Positions 34,161 through 41,660 of a DNA stretch of 64,000 nucleotides are shown piece by piece. The position numbers were made by a program, and so were the translations under genes. The stretch comes from Desulfitobacterium chlororespirans DSM 11544 (GTDB lineage Bacteria > Bacillota > Desulfitobacteriia > Desulfitobacteriales > Desulfitobacteriaceae): positions 1-64,000 of the forward strand of contig NZ_FRDN01000019.1 of assembly GCF_900143285.1 (NCBI RefSeq), given 5' to 3'. The notes below the pieces were generated by a model that did no database searches, was not told the DNA's origin, and saw nothing but the letters and a program-made list of their open reading frames with translations. Every line of letters starts with the position of its first letter. Position 1 is the first letter of the stretch.

Positions 34161-35170
34161 CTTAGCCTCCTTTGTCTCAATAAAATAGCAATAAACAGGA
34201 CTGCTCCCACTGTTCCAAGTATCAAAGAAACAGGTACTTCAAAAGGCATGATGATGATTCGAGAAATTATGTCACAAAGTGTTATCGTACCCATTCCCAA
34301 CACACATACCCAGGGCAAATTACTTCTAAGATCATCGCCTCTATACATGGAAACAATGTTAGGGACAATTAAACCTAAAAAGGGCAAATTGCCAATAACA
34401 GCTGCCACAATGCCAACTGCAAATGAAATAAGGGCAGTACCAAGAAGAACTATCCTATTATAATTTAAGCCAAGACTTTTTGTAACATCTTCCCCCAGCC
34501 CAGCTAAGGTCAATCGATCAGCATAGATAAAAATAAGAACAGTAGCAATAATAATCAGCCATAAGTATTCATACCTGCCAATTTGAACCGGTGCAAAAGA
34601 ACCTACAAACCAGGTTTCAATATTTTGCGTCATATGAAAAACCAGACCAACAAAAGTGGAGACTGCAGATATAACTGCTCCCAGCATCATCCCAATAATG
34701 GGAACAATTAAAGACGAACGCAGTTTAACTCTTCTTAAGAACAAAAAGAAAATCATCGTTCCTATAAAAGAAAAAATGATGGCACCCGTCATTCTTAGAA
34801 CTAAAGTGGGCGCAGGAAAAAACAAATAAACAAAAACAAGCCCTAAACCTGCCCATTCAATAGTTCCTGTTGTAGTAGGTTCAACTAAACGGTTCTGTGT
34901 AACAAGCTGCATTACCAGACCTGACATGGCCATGGCTGCTCCAGTAAGCATGAGTGCCGCTGTTCTTGGCACACGGGTTATGAAAAACATTTCCCTTCCA
35001 TCCGCTTGTCCTTTTAGATCATAAACTCCAGTAAACAATGATATAATACCGACAGCAACAACAGCCAGAACCGCTAATGCAAAAGGTTTTGTCCATATTT
35101 TATTGTGATTATAACGTTGGGGCTGAGAATCCTCAGCCCCGGTCATTTTTTGTATGGTATTCCTCGGCAC
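34157..35170 (-). CDS. Iron-siderophore ABC transporter permease (YclN type)
   Basis: A 337-residue FecCD permease, about nine helices. AAMAMSGLVMQLVTQNRLVE matches the YclN/CeuB variant of the family motif, and AAVIGNLPFLGLIVPNIVSM is the ATPase-contact loop. It begins 19 bp after the binding-protein gene. Partner of the downstream permease. Confidence 0.9.
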   Translation of the reverse strand: MPRNTIQKMTGAEDSQPQRYNHNKIWTKPFALAVLAVVAVGIISLFTGVYDLKGQADGREMFFITRVPRTAALMLTGAAMAMSGLVMQLVTQNRLVEPTTTGTIEWAGLGLVFVYLFFPAPTLVLRMTGAIIFSFIGTMIFFLFLRRVKLRSSLIVPIIGMMLGAVISAVSTFVGLVFHMTQNIETWFVGSFAPVQIGRYEYLWLIIIATVLIFIYADRLTLAGLGEDVTKSLGLNYNRIVLLGTALISFAVGIVAAVIGNLPFLGLIVPNIVSMYRGDDLRSNLPWVCVLGMGTITLCDIISRIIIMPFEVPVSLILGTVGAVLFIAILLRQRRLR

Positions 35171-35189
35171 TACGTTATACTCCTTTATA

Positions 35190-36203
35190 CTACTTAGCTA
35201 AAGCCTTGGCGAGTTCTTCAAATAACTCCAGATAAGTTTGTATTGATTCATTTGTGTAAGTATCTTTTGGTGCATAGACTATCTGTCCTTTAGTAACGGC
35301 AGTTGTTTTTTGCAGAGCAGGTGATTTATCGATAACATCCTGAGCCGGAACTGCATCAGTCATCGAAGATACCGCAGCATCACGATCCAGTACAAAAATC
35401 CAATCAGGATTACTTTGGGCAATAGCTTCAACAGAAATATCATCACCTTGATGATCCGAAGAGGCACCGTCAATTTTTAATGCCGGAGTCCAGCCAAAAA
35501 TTTCATACATTGGTCCCCAAACACGTCCGGAATGAGGAGCTGAAAAGCCAATATTTCCACCGGAAACCACAACGCTCATCACTGTATCCGTCCCATTATA
35601 GGCAGACTTAGCCTCTGCGATAGCTTGATCAAAATCAGCTACCAATTGTTCAGCCTCTTTATTTTTATCGAAAATTTGCCCCAAAGCGATTGTAGAATCC
35701 TTAAGTCCATTGACTAAGTTTTCTCCAGGTGCATCCGCTTCTGTAGAAACATCAAAATTAAGATCAATAACAGCTGCATTGGGTACTAGCTTTTTGATAT
35801 CTTCATAATATCTGGCAAATCTTTGACCAATAATAACAAGTTCAGGGTCTACAGCTGCTATAATTTCAAGGTTCGGCTCGCCATGATTGCCAATATTCTG
35901 AACTGATTCATCCTTTACATAGGGTGAATCTGCAGGCATTACAGGCTTTGGCACAGCCGCTAGTTCAATTCCCCAATCAGATAACGTTTCAAACGTTCTA
36001 TTATCCAAAGCAACCACATTCTTGGGATTTACAGGAACAGTAACGGTTCCATGAACATCAGTGATTTCAACCGTTGAAGCTTCGCTTACTTGATCATTGC
36101 CTTGAGGGTTAACAGTTGGATTGCTTGAGTTTGTGCAAGCTGTCAACATCAAAGCAAAAGTTGCCATAATAACGGCTGATTTAAAAAATTTAGTTTTTCT
36201 CAT
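35190..36203 (-). CDS. Siderophore-binding lipoprotein (YclQ type)
   Basis: A 337-residue periplasmic-binding-fold lipoprotein. The signal peptide ends in the lipobox LTAC (cysteine at about residue 23), followed by a serine/asparagine linker. The domain shows VTVPVNPKNVVALDNRTFET, GNHGEPNLEIIAAVDPELVI and IFVLDRDAAV, typical of cluster-A-II siderophore receptors. It would capture ferric catecholate/petrobactin-like chelates at the cell surface. First gene of the operon, downstream of a Fur-like box. Confidence 0.92.
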   Translation of the reverse strand: MRKTKFFKSAVIMATFALMLTACTNSSNPTVNPQGNDQVSEASTVEITDVHGTVTVPVNPKNVVALDNRTFETLSDWGIELAAVPKPVMPADSPYVKDESVQNIGNHGEPNLEIIAAVDPELVIIGQRFARYYEDIKKLVPNAAVIDLNFDVSTEADAPGENLVNGLKDSTIALGQIFDKNKEAEQLVADFDQAIAEAKSAYNGTDTVMSVVVSGGNIGFSAPHSGRVWGPMYEIFGWTPALKIDGASSDHQGDDISVEAIAQSNPDWIFVLDRDAAVSSMTDAVPAQDVIDKSPALQKTTAVTKGQIVYAPKDTYTNESIQTYLELFEELAKALAK

Positions 36204-36476
36204 ACATCTCTCTCCTTAAATATATAAGCATTATTGACAAGCAGATTATTGAATTGATGAATCAATACCTATGTAATATTTTTTTATGATTTAAACCTTA
36301 TGCGTATCACCTGCACTCTCTTCTTTGATTCCTATCTTCATACTGGAAAGACGTCTTTCACCAAAAGATACCTGATACTTCAAGCTTGATACTACTGTCT
36401 GCCGGTCAGGACACTGGGGCGCCATATTTAAACTCTTGCGCCGTTGACTATAATTTGGTATATTCAAAGAAGTAAT
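36204..36476. other. Leader region between the siderophore operon and its Fur-like box
   Basis: It may be the 5' untranslated leader of the siderophore operon. A minus-strand 44-residue frame at 36297-36425 (MAPQCPDRQTVVSSLKYQ at its start) is intact but has only a weak ribosome binding site; it was not accepted as a gene. Nothing else was recognised. Confidence 0.3.
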
Positions 36477-36491
36477 TGATAATAAGTATCA
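36477..36491. promoter_or_regulatory. Fur-like operator
   Basis: TGATAATAAGTATCA matches the 7-1-7 Fur consensus TGATAATNATTATCA at 12 of 14 defined positions. It sits between the divergent siderophore operon and AraC gene, overlapping the -35 side of a predicted promoter for the latter. Iron repression is the expected effect. Confidence 0.65.
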
Positions 36492-36521
36492 TTGTCATTA
36501 CAACTTTATTAAGACTATATC
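36492..36521 (+). promoter_or_regulatory. Predicted promoter of the AraC gene
   Basis: TTGTCA (36492-36497), 18-bp spacer, TATATC (36516-36521), directly abutting the Fur-like box. On the other strand TTATTA and TATACC with 17-bp spacing could serve the siderophore operon. Confidence 0.4.
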
Positions 36522-36618
36522 ATCACCCATCCCAAAAAATCTTAACTAAATTTGTTTTTCCCAGGTGAAGTTATACACTTTTCTTATTTGAATTTAAACG
36601 GGTTAAAAGGAGGCGCTT

Positions 36619-36975
36619 ATGGACAAAAAAAGAACTATAAACCCACCGGTTTATAGTCCTCATGTAAAAAAAGCCGTCGATTTTACTTTTCAAAACCTCA
36701 ACGAAGAATTAAGCCTGGAAAGGATCACCGGGCATCTCAATCTCAACAAATCCTATTTTTGCAAGCTGTTTAAGCATCATATGGGTACGACCTACACCAA
36801 ATTCGTCAACGAGCTGCGCATTGAACAAGGTAAACAGCTATTGCTGGAAACAGAATTATCCATTCTCGATATCGCCCTTGCTCTGGGGTACAATAATCCT
36901 AATTACTTTATCAAGGCATTTAAGCAGCATTTAGGAACCACTCCCCTTAAGTACCGCAAAGCAAGGGAAATCTAA
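36619..36975 (+). CDS. AraC-family regulator, DNA-binding domain only
   Basis: A 118-residue protein consisting of the two-HTH AraC domain: LSLERITGHLNLNKSYFCKL and ILDIALALGYNNPNYFIKAF, ending KYRKAREI. There is no ligand-binding domain. AAAGGAGGCGCTT precedes the ATG. It is divergent from the siderophore uptake operon and next to a Fur-like box, so it may activate iron acquisition like other small or siderophore-sensing AraC proteins. The stop overlaps the response-regulator stop on the opposite strand by 4 bp. Confidence 0.88.
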   Translation: MDKKRTINPPVYSPHVKKAVDFTFQNLNEELSLERITGHLNLNKSYFCKLFKHHMGTTYTKFVNELRIEQGKQLLLETELSILDIALALGYNNPNYFIKAFKQHLGTTPLKYRKAREI

Positions 36976-37670
36976 ACTCGAAAACGATAGCCTGCTCCCC
37001 AGACGGTTTCAATATATTGGGGCTTGGAAGGGTCTATCTCCGTTTTCTCGCGAATCCGGGCAATATGCACAGTAACCGTTGCCGAATCCCCTAAAGATTC
37101 CAATCCCCAGATCCGCTCAAAAAGCTCTTCCCTACCAAAAACCCGGTTGGGGTTTTGCGCTAAATATAACAGCAAGTCGAATTCTTTCTGGGCAAGGTTC
37201 ACTTCCTGATGGTTAACAAAGACTCGCCGTGAGTCTTTTTCGATTTTCAGCCCCCGGATGGTAATGGATTGGCGTTTTTTGATCCCGGCATTAAAACGTT
37301 CTTTAAGCCGTTCATAATTTTCAATATGGGCTTTGACCCGGGCCACCAGCTCCCCCGGACTGAAGGGCTTCGTGATATAGTCATCAGCTCCCAGGCTTAA
37401 GCCTTTGATCTTATCGATCTCCTCTTTTTTGGCTGAGACCAATAAAACGGGAATATCCTTATCCTCTTTCATACTCTTGAGAATCTCCAGTCCATCTAAG
37501 CCGGGCAGCATGATGTCGAGAATGATTAAGTCGAATTCGTTGTTCTGGATAGCTCTCAACCCTTCTACTCCGTCCGTGGAGAGAGTGACATCAAAACCTG
37601 CCACCTCCAGATAATCTCTTTCCAGCTCAGCAATACTGGAGTCATCCTCGACGATTAAAATGTGTTTCAT
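36972..37670 (-). CDS. OmpR-family response regulator
   Basis: The 232 residues comprise a receiver domain (HILIVEDDSSIAELERDYL; phospho-acceptor Asp in FDLIILDIMLPGLDG; Lys in ITKPF) and a C-terminal winged helix (RVFGREELFERIWG, VTVHIARIREKTE). It partners with the kinase at 38605-40050, but 934 bp of structured DNA separates the two on the same strand. AAGGAGGGCCAAAC precedes the ATG. The BcrAB-like transporter upstream is the likely target operon. Confidence 0.92.
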   Translation of the reverse strand: MKHILIVEDDSSIAELERDYLEVAGFDVTLSTDGVEGLRAIQNNEFDLIILDIMLPGLDGLEILKSMKEDKDIPVLLVSAKKEEIDKIKGLSLGADDYITKPFSPGELVARVKAHIENYERLKERFNAGIKKRQSITIRGLKIEKDSRRVFVNHQEVNLAQKEFDLLLYLAQNPNRVFGREELFERIWGLESLGDSATVTVHIARIREKTEIDPSKPQYIETVWGAGYRFRV

Positions 37671-37777
37671 GTTTGGCCCTCCTTGAGTAGCGTTTTCTTG
37701 CGTCCTTGAGTATTCTCCCTTGAATCCTTGGGTATTCTTATGGTGAAATATCTGGGTCGCGTAGCTTTACCCACAAC

Positions 37778-37845
37778 GTACCTTCGGGCGTGAGCTCCTG
37801 AAACCCTCCACTGGAGGCTTTCTTCATCGGATCTCACGTACTCCA
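37778..37845. repeat. Structured repeat unit R1
   Basis: Begins GTACCTTCGGGCGTGA. An outer stem CGTGA/TCACG encloses CCTCCA-C-TGGAGG. It is about 70 percent identical by eye to R2 (37972-38037), and the inner stem differs by compensating changes (CCTTCC/GGAAGG in R2). Confidence 0.7.
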
Positions 37846-37858
37846 TAGCTCCGGAGCT

Positions 37859-37949
37859 GGTCAACTCGCCTTCTTAACAGCTCCACCAAACCCCGCTGCT
37901 TTCTGCATGTTAACCGTGGCTCCGCTATGTTAAGAAGGCCTCGTTGACC
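37859..37949. repeat. Long inverted repeat between R1 and R2
   Basis: GGTCAAC-GCCTTCTTAACA (37859-37879) is complementary to TGTTAAGAAGGC-GTTGACC (37928-37949) with a small internal mismatch; the loop is 48 bp. A second TGTTAA copy within the loop allows an alternative pairing. Confidence 0.75.
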
Positions 37950-37971
37950 CGGCCGCTCCTCCGCTAAAGCC

Positions 37972-38037
37972 GTTACCTTCGGGCGTGAATCCTAAAACCT
38001 TCCACCGGAAGGTTTCTTCTCCGGAGTTCACGTCTTT
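37972..38037. repeat. Structured repeat unit R2
   Basis: Begins GTTACCTTCGGGCGTGA. CGTGA/TCACG encloses ACCTTCC-ACC-GGAAGGT. See R1. Downstream, 38040-38180 holds further small hairpins (TGCAA-TTGCA, CTCAGG-CCCTGAG, ATGCCG-CGGCAT). Confidence 0.7.
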
Positions 38038-38267
38038 TGTGTGCAAAGCTACGGCTTGCAAGTCTTTTCAGTCCACATTATGAGCCTTCTGGGGATCTTT
38101 TTGGGTTCTCCTCAGGACAGGACCTTCTCAGGGCTCTTCCCTGAGCCGCCGGTCATGCCGCCAGCGGCATCGGCGAAAGCTGCAAAAACCGACGGGGACT
38201 GACCTTATCCCGTAACACCTTCTCAAGCCTTATCCTTCAACGCCTTTCTCAAGCCTAAACCCTGAAG

Positions 38268-38560
38268 CCCGAGAAGCAGCCCAAGGATTTTGCTTTACGG
38301 GAGGAAGCGGATTTAAGCGAGCGGAGACAAAACTTCGCGAAAAGCACGCTGCGGAGAAAGGTTGGAAACAGGACGTTTCCAACCGGCTATGAGGCAGGAG
38401 CCGATTTAGCCACGAAACCCGGACGAGGGTTTCGCCCAAGCCGCCGCGCCACAGAGAACGACTTAGCGGCGCAGGTGGACCTTTCGGAGCGGAGTGCTTT
38501 GAGCGTTAGTTTTGTCCGCGCAGCTTATGGAGCGACCGATGTAAAGCAAAATCCTGGAGA
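38268..38560 (+). repeat. Dispersed structured repeat, copy B (longest)
   Basis: A 293-bp element with terminal inverted repeats CCAAGGATTTTGCTTTAC and GTAAAGCAAAATCCTGG. Outer arms pair around CAAAACT...AGTTTTG and AAAGCAC...GTGCTTT; a central perfect hairpin GGTTGGAAAC-AGGAC-GTTTCCAACC is at 38360-38384. It carries an extra segment of about 66 bp (from about 38411 to 38478) with its own hairpin CGAAACCC-GGGTTTCG, absent from copy A. It ends 45 bp before the kinase stop codon. Confidence 0.85.
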
Positions 38561-38604
38561 CCTACTCCCCAGACCCAAAAGGCACGCAAGATGTGAAATG
38601 CGGC

Positions 38605-40050
38605 TCACCCCTCACCCCGGGGCAGCGAAATAAGCACACTGGTCCCTTTGCCCTCCCGGCTGACAGCCCATATCCGGCCCTCATGCCCTTCCACAATCTG
38701 TTTGGCGATGGCCAGGCCCAGGCCGCTGCCTTTGATTTCAGTGCGGGCCGTATCCGAGCGATAAAACCGCTCAAAAATCTGAGCCACATCTTTTTTCGGT
38801 ATTCCCCGGCCATTATCCTTAATTTCAATGATGATGCTGGAATGGGTTTCCCGCAAGGATAGGGTGATGACCCCCTCTTCTTTATCCATATACTTACGGG
38901 AATTATCGATGATATTGAGAATGACCCGCATCATGCGTTCCCGATCCAAGGGAATTTCCTGAGCTGTAGTAAGCTCAGATTCGAAGAGGATTTTAATCCC
39001 GTTTCTCTCCATCTCCGGTTCTATTTCCTGAAGTCCGTCATCTAAAAATTCCCCGATATTGGTTTTTTCAAAACTAAAGGGAATTTGATTAAGATCCAGT
39101 TTGGCATAGAGCAGCAAGTCGTCGATCATGGTATCCACTTGCTCTGCCTTGCGGTAAATTGTCTTTAAGTATTTTTCTTTCTTCTCCGGAGAATTGGCAA
39201 TCCCGTCCAGCAGCCCTTCCACATAGCCTTTAATGGAGGTCACCGGGGTCTTTAAGTCGTGAGAAATACTGGATATGAGCATCTTGCGGTTATCCTCATA
39301 TTTAAGCTGGGTATGCACAGAATTCTTTAACTGAATACGCATGCGCTCAAGGTCGCGGCAAAGTTCCCGCACCTCTTGGTCCCCTTCTTCGACGATTTCA
39401 TAATCCAAATTGCCTAAGGTGATTTCCATGGCCGCTTTCTGCAGGTTGTTAAGGGGGGTAAGAATTCGCAAGGAAAAATAGTAGGAGGCAATGGCATTGG
39501 CGCCGATAAAGGACAAAAGGAACACCAAGCCGCTGAAGACTAAAAAATTCGTCATATCAAAGGAGGCCGGATTGATCGGAACAAGGAGATAAAGAGTAGT
39601 TTGCTTCTCCCCTTGCGCCTCGTCACGAGATACATCAAAGGACTGGACAGTGTAAGACTGAGTTCCCAAATCCACCCGGGCACTGCGGAATTGTATCGCC
39701 GGTTTCTTCAGTTTAACCACATCGATGGCCGTTAAGCTGCGTGAGGAAAAAAGCACCCTTTCCCCTTCCAGCACCACGACTTCGCCATCCAGGATATCCA
39801 TCCGCGCCTGGAGCTCCTTTTGAAAGGAGCTGTCCCTGATCTTCTCAGGATTTTGGCGAAGAACACTATTCTCACGGCCGACTAATTCCATAGTCAGCTG
39901 AGCAACCTCCTGAGTATTCTGAAAGGCCTGCTCCGTGTCCGCCAGCTTGCCGGCAATGTAAATATAAGCCATAGCACTAATAACCGTAATCATCACCGGG
40001 AGGATTACGGTTAAAGCATTGGCTGAAATAAGTCGTCCTTTCAGATTCAT
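38605..40050 (-). CDS. Membrane sensor histidine kinase
   Basis: A 481-residue kinase: TM1 (ALTVILPVMITVISAMAYIY), extracytoplasmic sensor of about 130 residues, TM2 (FLVFSGLVFLLSFIGANAIA), HAMP, HisKA with phospho-histidine in SSISHDLKTPVTSIKGYVEG, and HATPase with N-box NIIDNSRKYM and G-box GRGIPKKDV, GSGLGLAIAKQI. It begins 9 bp after an ABC permease gene, so it is in the transporter operon. The cognate response regulator lies 934 bp downstream beyond repeat copy B. Confidence 0.92.
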   Translation of the reverse strand: MNLKGRLISANALTVILPVMITVISAMAYIYIAGKLADTEQAFQNTQEVAQLTMELVGRENSVLRQNPEKIRDSSFQKELQARMDILDGEVVVLEGERVLFSSRSLTAIDVVKLKKPAIQFRSARVDLGTQSYTVQSFDVSRDEAQGEKQTTLYLLVPINPASFDMTNFLVFSGLVFLLSFIGANAIASYYFSLRILTPLNNLQKAAMEITLGNLDYEIVEEGDQEVRELCRDLERMRIQLKNSVHTQLKYEDNRKMLISSISHDLKTPVTSIKGYVEGLLDGIANSPEKKEKYLKTIYRKAEQVDTMIDDLLLYAKLDLNQIPFSFEKTNIGEFLDDGLQEIEPEMERNGIKILFESELTTAQEIPLDRERMMRVILNIIDNSRKYMDKEEGVITLSLRETHSSIIIEIKDNGRGIPKKDVAQIFERFYRSDTARTEIKGSGLGLAIAKQIVEGHEGRIWAVSREGKGTSVLISLPRGEG

Positions 40051-40059
40051 CCTGTCACC

Positions 40060-40812
40060 TTAAAATTCTTTTTTATCAAAAAGATAGTAGGCTCCTGTGA
40101 AAAACAGCAGAGCATATCCCAGCATTAAGAGGAATTGCCGTACTATCTTCATCAGGGGAAACGAGTTGGCCAACCAAAGATTATACCAATCAAAATAGGA
40201 TGTCAGAAGAATTCCGGAATATTGAGAAAAAAGCATACCCAAGCCTTTAAAAAGAATGAAGGCTAGAATCGATACGAAAAAAACCGAAATACCGCTTTTC
40301 AATACATTAGCCAGGAAAACGATGCCTAAGGCCAGCACAAATAAAGGAATAAAGCTTACTGTGTAGGAAAGCGCGCTTTGCCATACCCCTTTCAGACTCA
40401 TCGTACCGCCGTCAAATAAAAGCCCTGCCAGTAAAGAAAAGATCAACAACAAACCCAGATTGGTTAAGATAAAGATACCGATAGCCGACACTTTCGCTGA
40501 AAACAGCTTAAAACGGCTCACAGGCCTTGTCAAGGTTATGCGCATGGTATTTTGAGCAAACTCCCCTGAGAAGCTGTCAATGGCTACCAAGGCCGCAAAG
40601 AGAGGCAGAAGAGTATTAACGGCTACCGACAGGACCAGCATAGAAAAATCCGCGCTGCCCGCTCCGCGAATACCAAACCCTAAGCGAACCCCCAAAACCA
40701 AAAGCTGCCCCACAACAATCACCAGCAAAGAAAGAATGACCGCCACCATAACCTTCTTTTTCTTGCGTAATTTCTCAAGTTCATTGATTAATGCTGCTTG
40801 AAACACGGCCAT
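40060..40812 (-). CDS. ABC-2 type transporter permease
   Basis: A 250-residue protein with six membrane helices (VAVILSLLVIVVGQLLVLGV first). GEFAQNTMRITLTRPVSRFK is the family's amphipathic connecting segment. Its ATG lies inside the ATPase gene (32-bp overlap) after AGGTAGAGCGCA, a sign of translational coupling. It forms an exporter with the adjacent ATPase, similar to bacitracin or lantibiotic self-protection systems. Confidence 0.88.
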   Translation of the reverse strand: MAVFQAALINELEKLRKKKKVMVAVILSLLVIVVGQLLVLGVRLGFGIRGAGSADFSMLVLSVAVNTLLPLFAALVAIDSFSGEFAQNTMRITLTRPVSRFKLFSAKVSAIGIFILTNLGLLLIFSLLAGLLFDGGTMSLKGVWQSALSYTVSFIPLFVLALGIVFLANVLKSGISVFFVSILAFILFKGLGMLFSQYSGILLTSYFDWYNLWLANSFPLMKIVRQFLLMLGYALLFFTGAYYLFDKKEF

Positions 40813-41524
40813 TGCGCTCTACCTCACTCACAAAATAATTCTCCAGGGTAGCATAATTCTTAAGAATGTCTTCAGTGGTCTGGACATTGAGAAGCATCCC
40901 GTTATAAATAACGCCAATCTTGTTACAGGTTAATTCCACATCGTGAATTAGATGACTGGAGATAAAAAAAGTGGTCCGCTCCTGTTCTGCCAAATATAAA
41001 ATCAACTTGCGGATATCGATCATGCCTTCGACATCAAGACCGTTTAAAGGCTCATCAAGAATAACCACTTTAGGCCGGGACAGAATGGCCGCCGAAAGTC
41101 CCAGGCGTTGTTTCATACCCAGAGAGAACCGTTTCGGCTTCTCATTTTTATAGCGGAGCATTCCCGTCAATTCCAGGACTTCTTCGATTCGTTGCCCATC
41201 CACATCCGGATAAAACCGGGCCAGTTGTCTGAGATTATCGTAAGCGCTGAGATAGGGATAGGTCTCCGGTATTTCAATGATACAGCCCACGTGAGCCATG
41301 GCTTTTTCATACTCTTCCAGGATACTGTGACCAAATATCTTAACATCACCCCGATCCGGAGCGATCAATCCTGTCATAATTTTCATTGCCGTGCTCTTCC
41401 CTGCGCCATTGGGACCAAGAAAACCGAAGATCTCACCTTTATAAATATCCAGACTGAGATCGTTAATACCACGACCGTTCTTATAAAGTTTCGTGAGATT
41501 TTGAATCTCAATGACTTTTTCCAT
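40781..41524 (-). CDS. BcrA-type ABC transporter ATP-binding protein
   Basis: The 247 residues show Walker A GPNGAGKST, Q-loop VGCIIEIPETYPYLSA, signature FSLGMKQRLGLSAAIL (LGMKQ variant), Walker B VVILDEPLNGLD and switch TTFFISSHLIHD. The LGMKQ signature is typical of BcrA-like peptide-antibiotic exporters. First gene of the transporter-kinase unit. Upstream lie a stem-loop and the gene of a secreted protein. Confidence 0.92.
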   Translation of the reverse strand: MEKVIEIQNLTKLYKNGRGINDLSLDIYKGEIFGFLGPNGAGKSTAMKIMTGLIAPDRGDVKIFGHSILEEYEKAMAHVGCIIEIPETYPYLSAYDNLRQLARFYPDVDGQRIEEVLELTGMLRYKNEKPKRFSLGMKQRLGLSAAILSRPKVVILDEPLNGLDVEGMIDIRKLILYLAEQERTTFFISSHLIHDVELTCNKIGVIYNGMLLNVQTTEDILKNYATLENYFVSEVERNGRVSSSINQ

Positions 41525-41553
41525 GTGCTAACCTCCAAATGAAGCCCCTAAAG

Positions 41554-41582
41554 GAGCTGCCGGAGTCCCACTCCGGCAGCTC
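41554..41582 (-). terminator. Strong hairpin upstream of the ABC operon
   Basis: A perfect 13-bp stem, GAGCTGCCGGAGT with ACTCCGGCAGCTC, loop CCC. Only CCTTTAG follows on the minus strand, so it is a poor terminator; it could attenuate read-through from the secreted-protein gene or mark the ABC operon 5' leader. Confidence 0.45.
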
Positions 41583-41628
41583 AAGCTATTTTGCTCTAAT
41601 TATCACTGAACTAATCCGCCCTAAAACC

Positions 41629-41646
41629 CCCGCCTCTACAGGCGGG
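41629..41646 (-). terminator. Terminator of the secreted-protein gene
   Basis: CCCGCCT-CTAC-AGGCGGG; on the minus strand the stem is followed by GGTTTTAG. It lies 15 bp after the stop at 41661. Confidence 0.55.
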
Positions 41647-41660
41647 TGCCTAAGTCTCGT

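Noticed and set aside
36297-36425. 44-residue minus-strand ORF upstream of the siderophore operon
   Set aside because: Only a weak ribosome binding site and no recognisable protein features; kept as a note in the leader region.
37667-37864. 65-codon minus-strand ORF between response regulator and kinase
   Set aside because: It lies across R1 and its stem arms, overlaps the regulator start, and its composition is fully explained by the structured repeat.
38230-38439. 69-codon minus-strand ORF in repeat copy B
   Set aside because: Its sequence is the translated hairpin element; no ribosome binding site and no equivalent frame in copy A.
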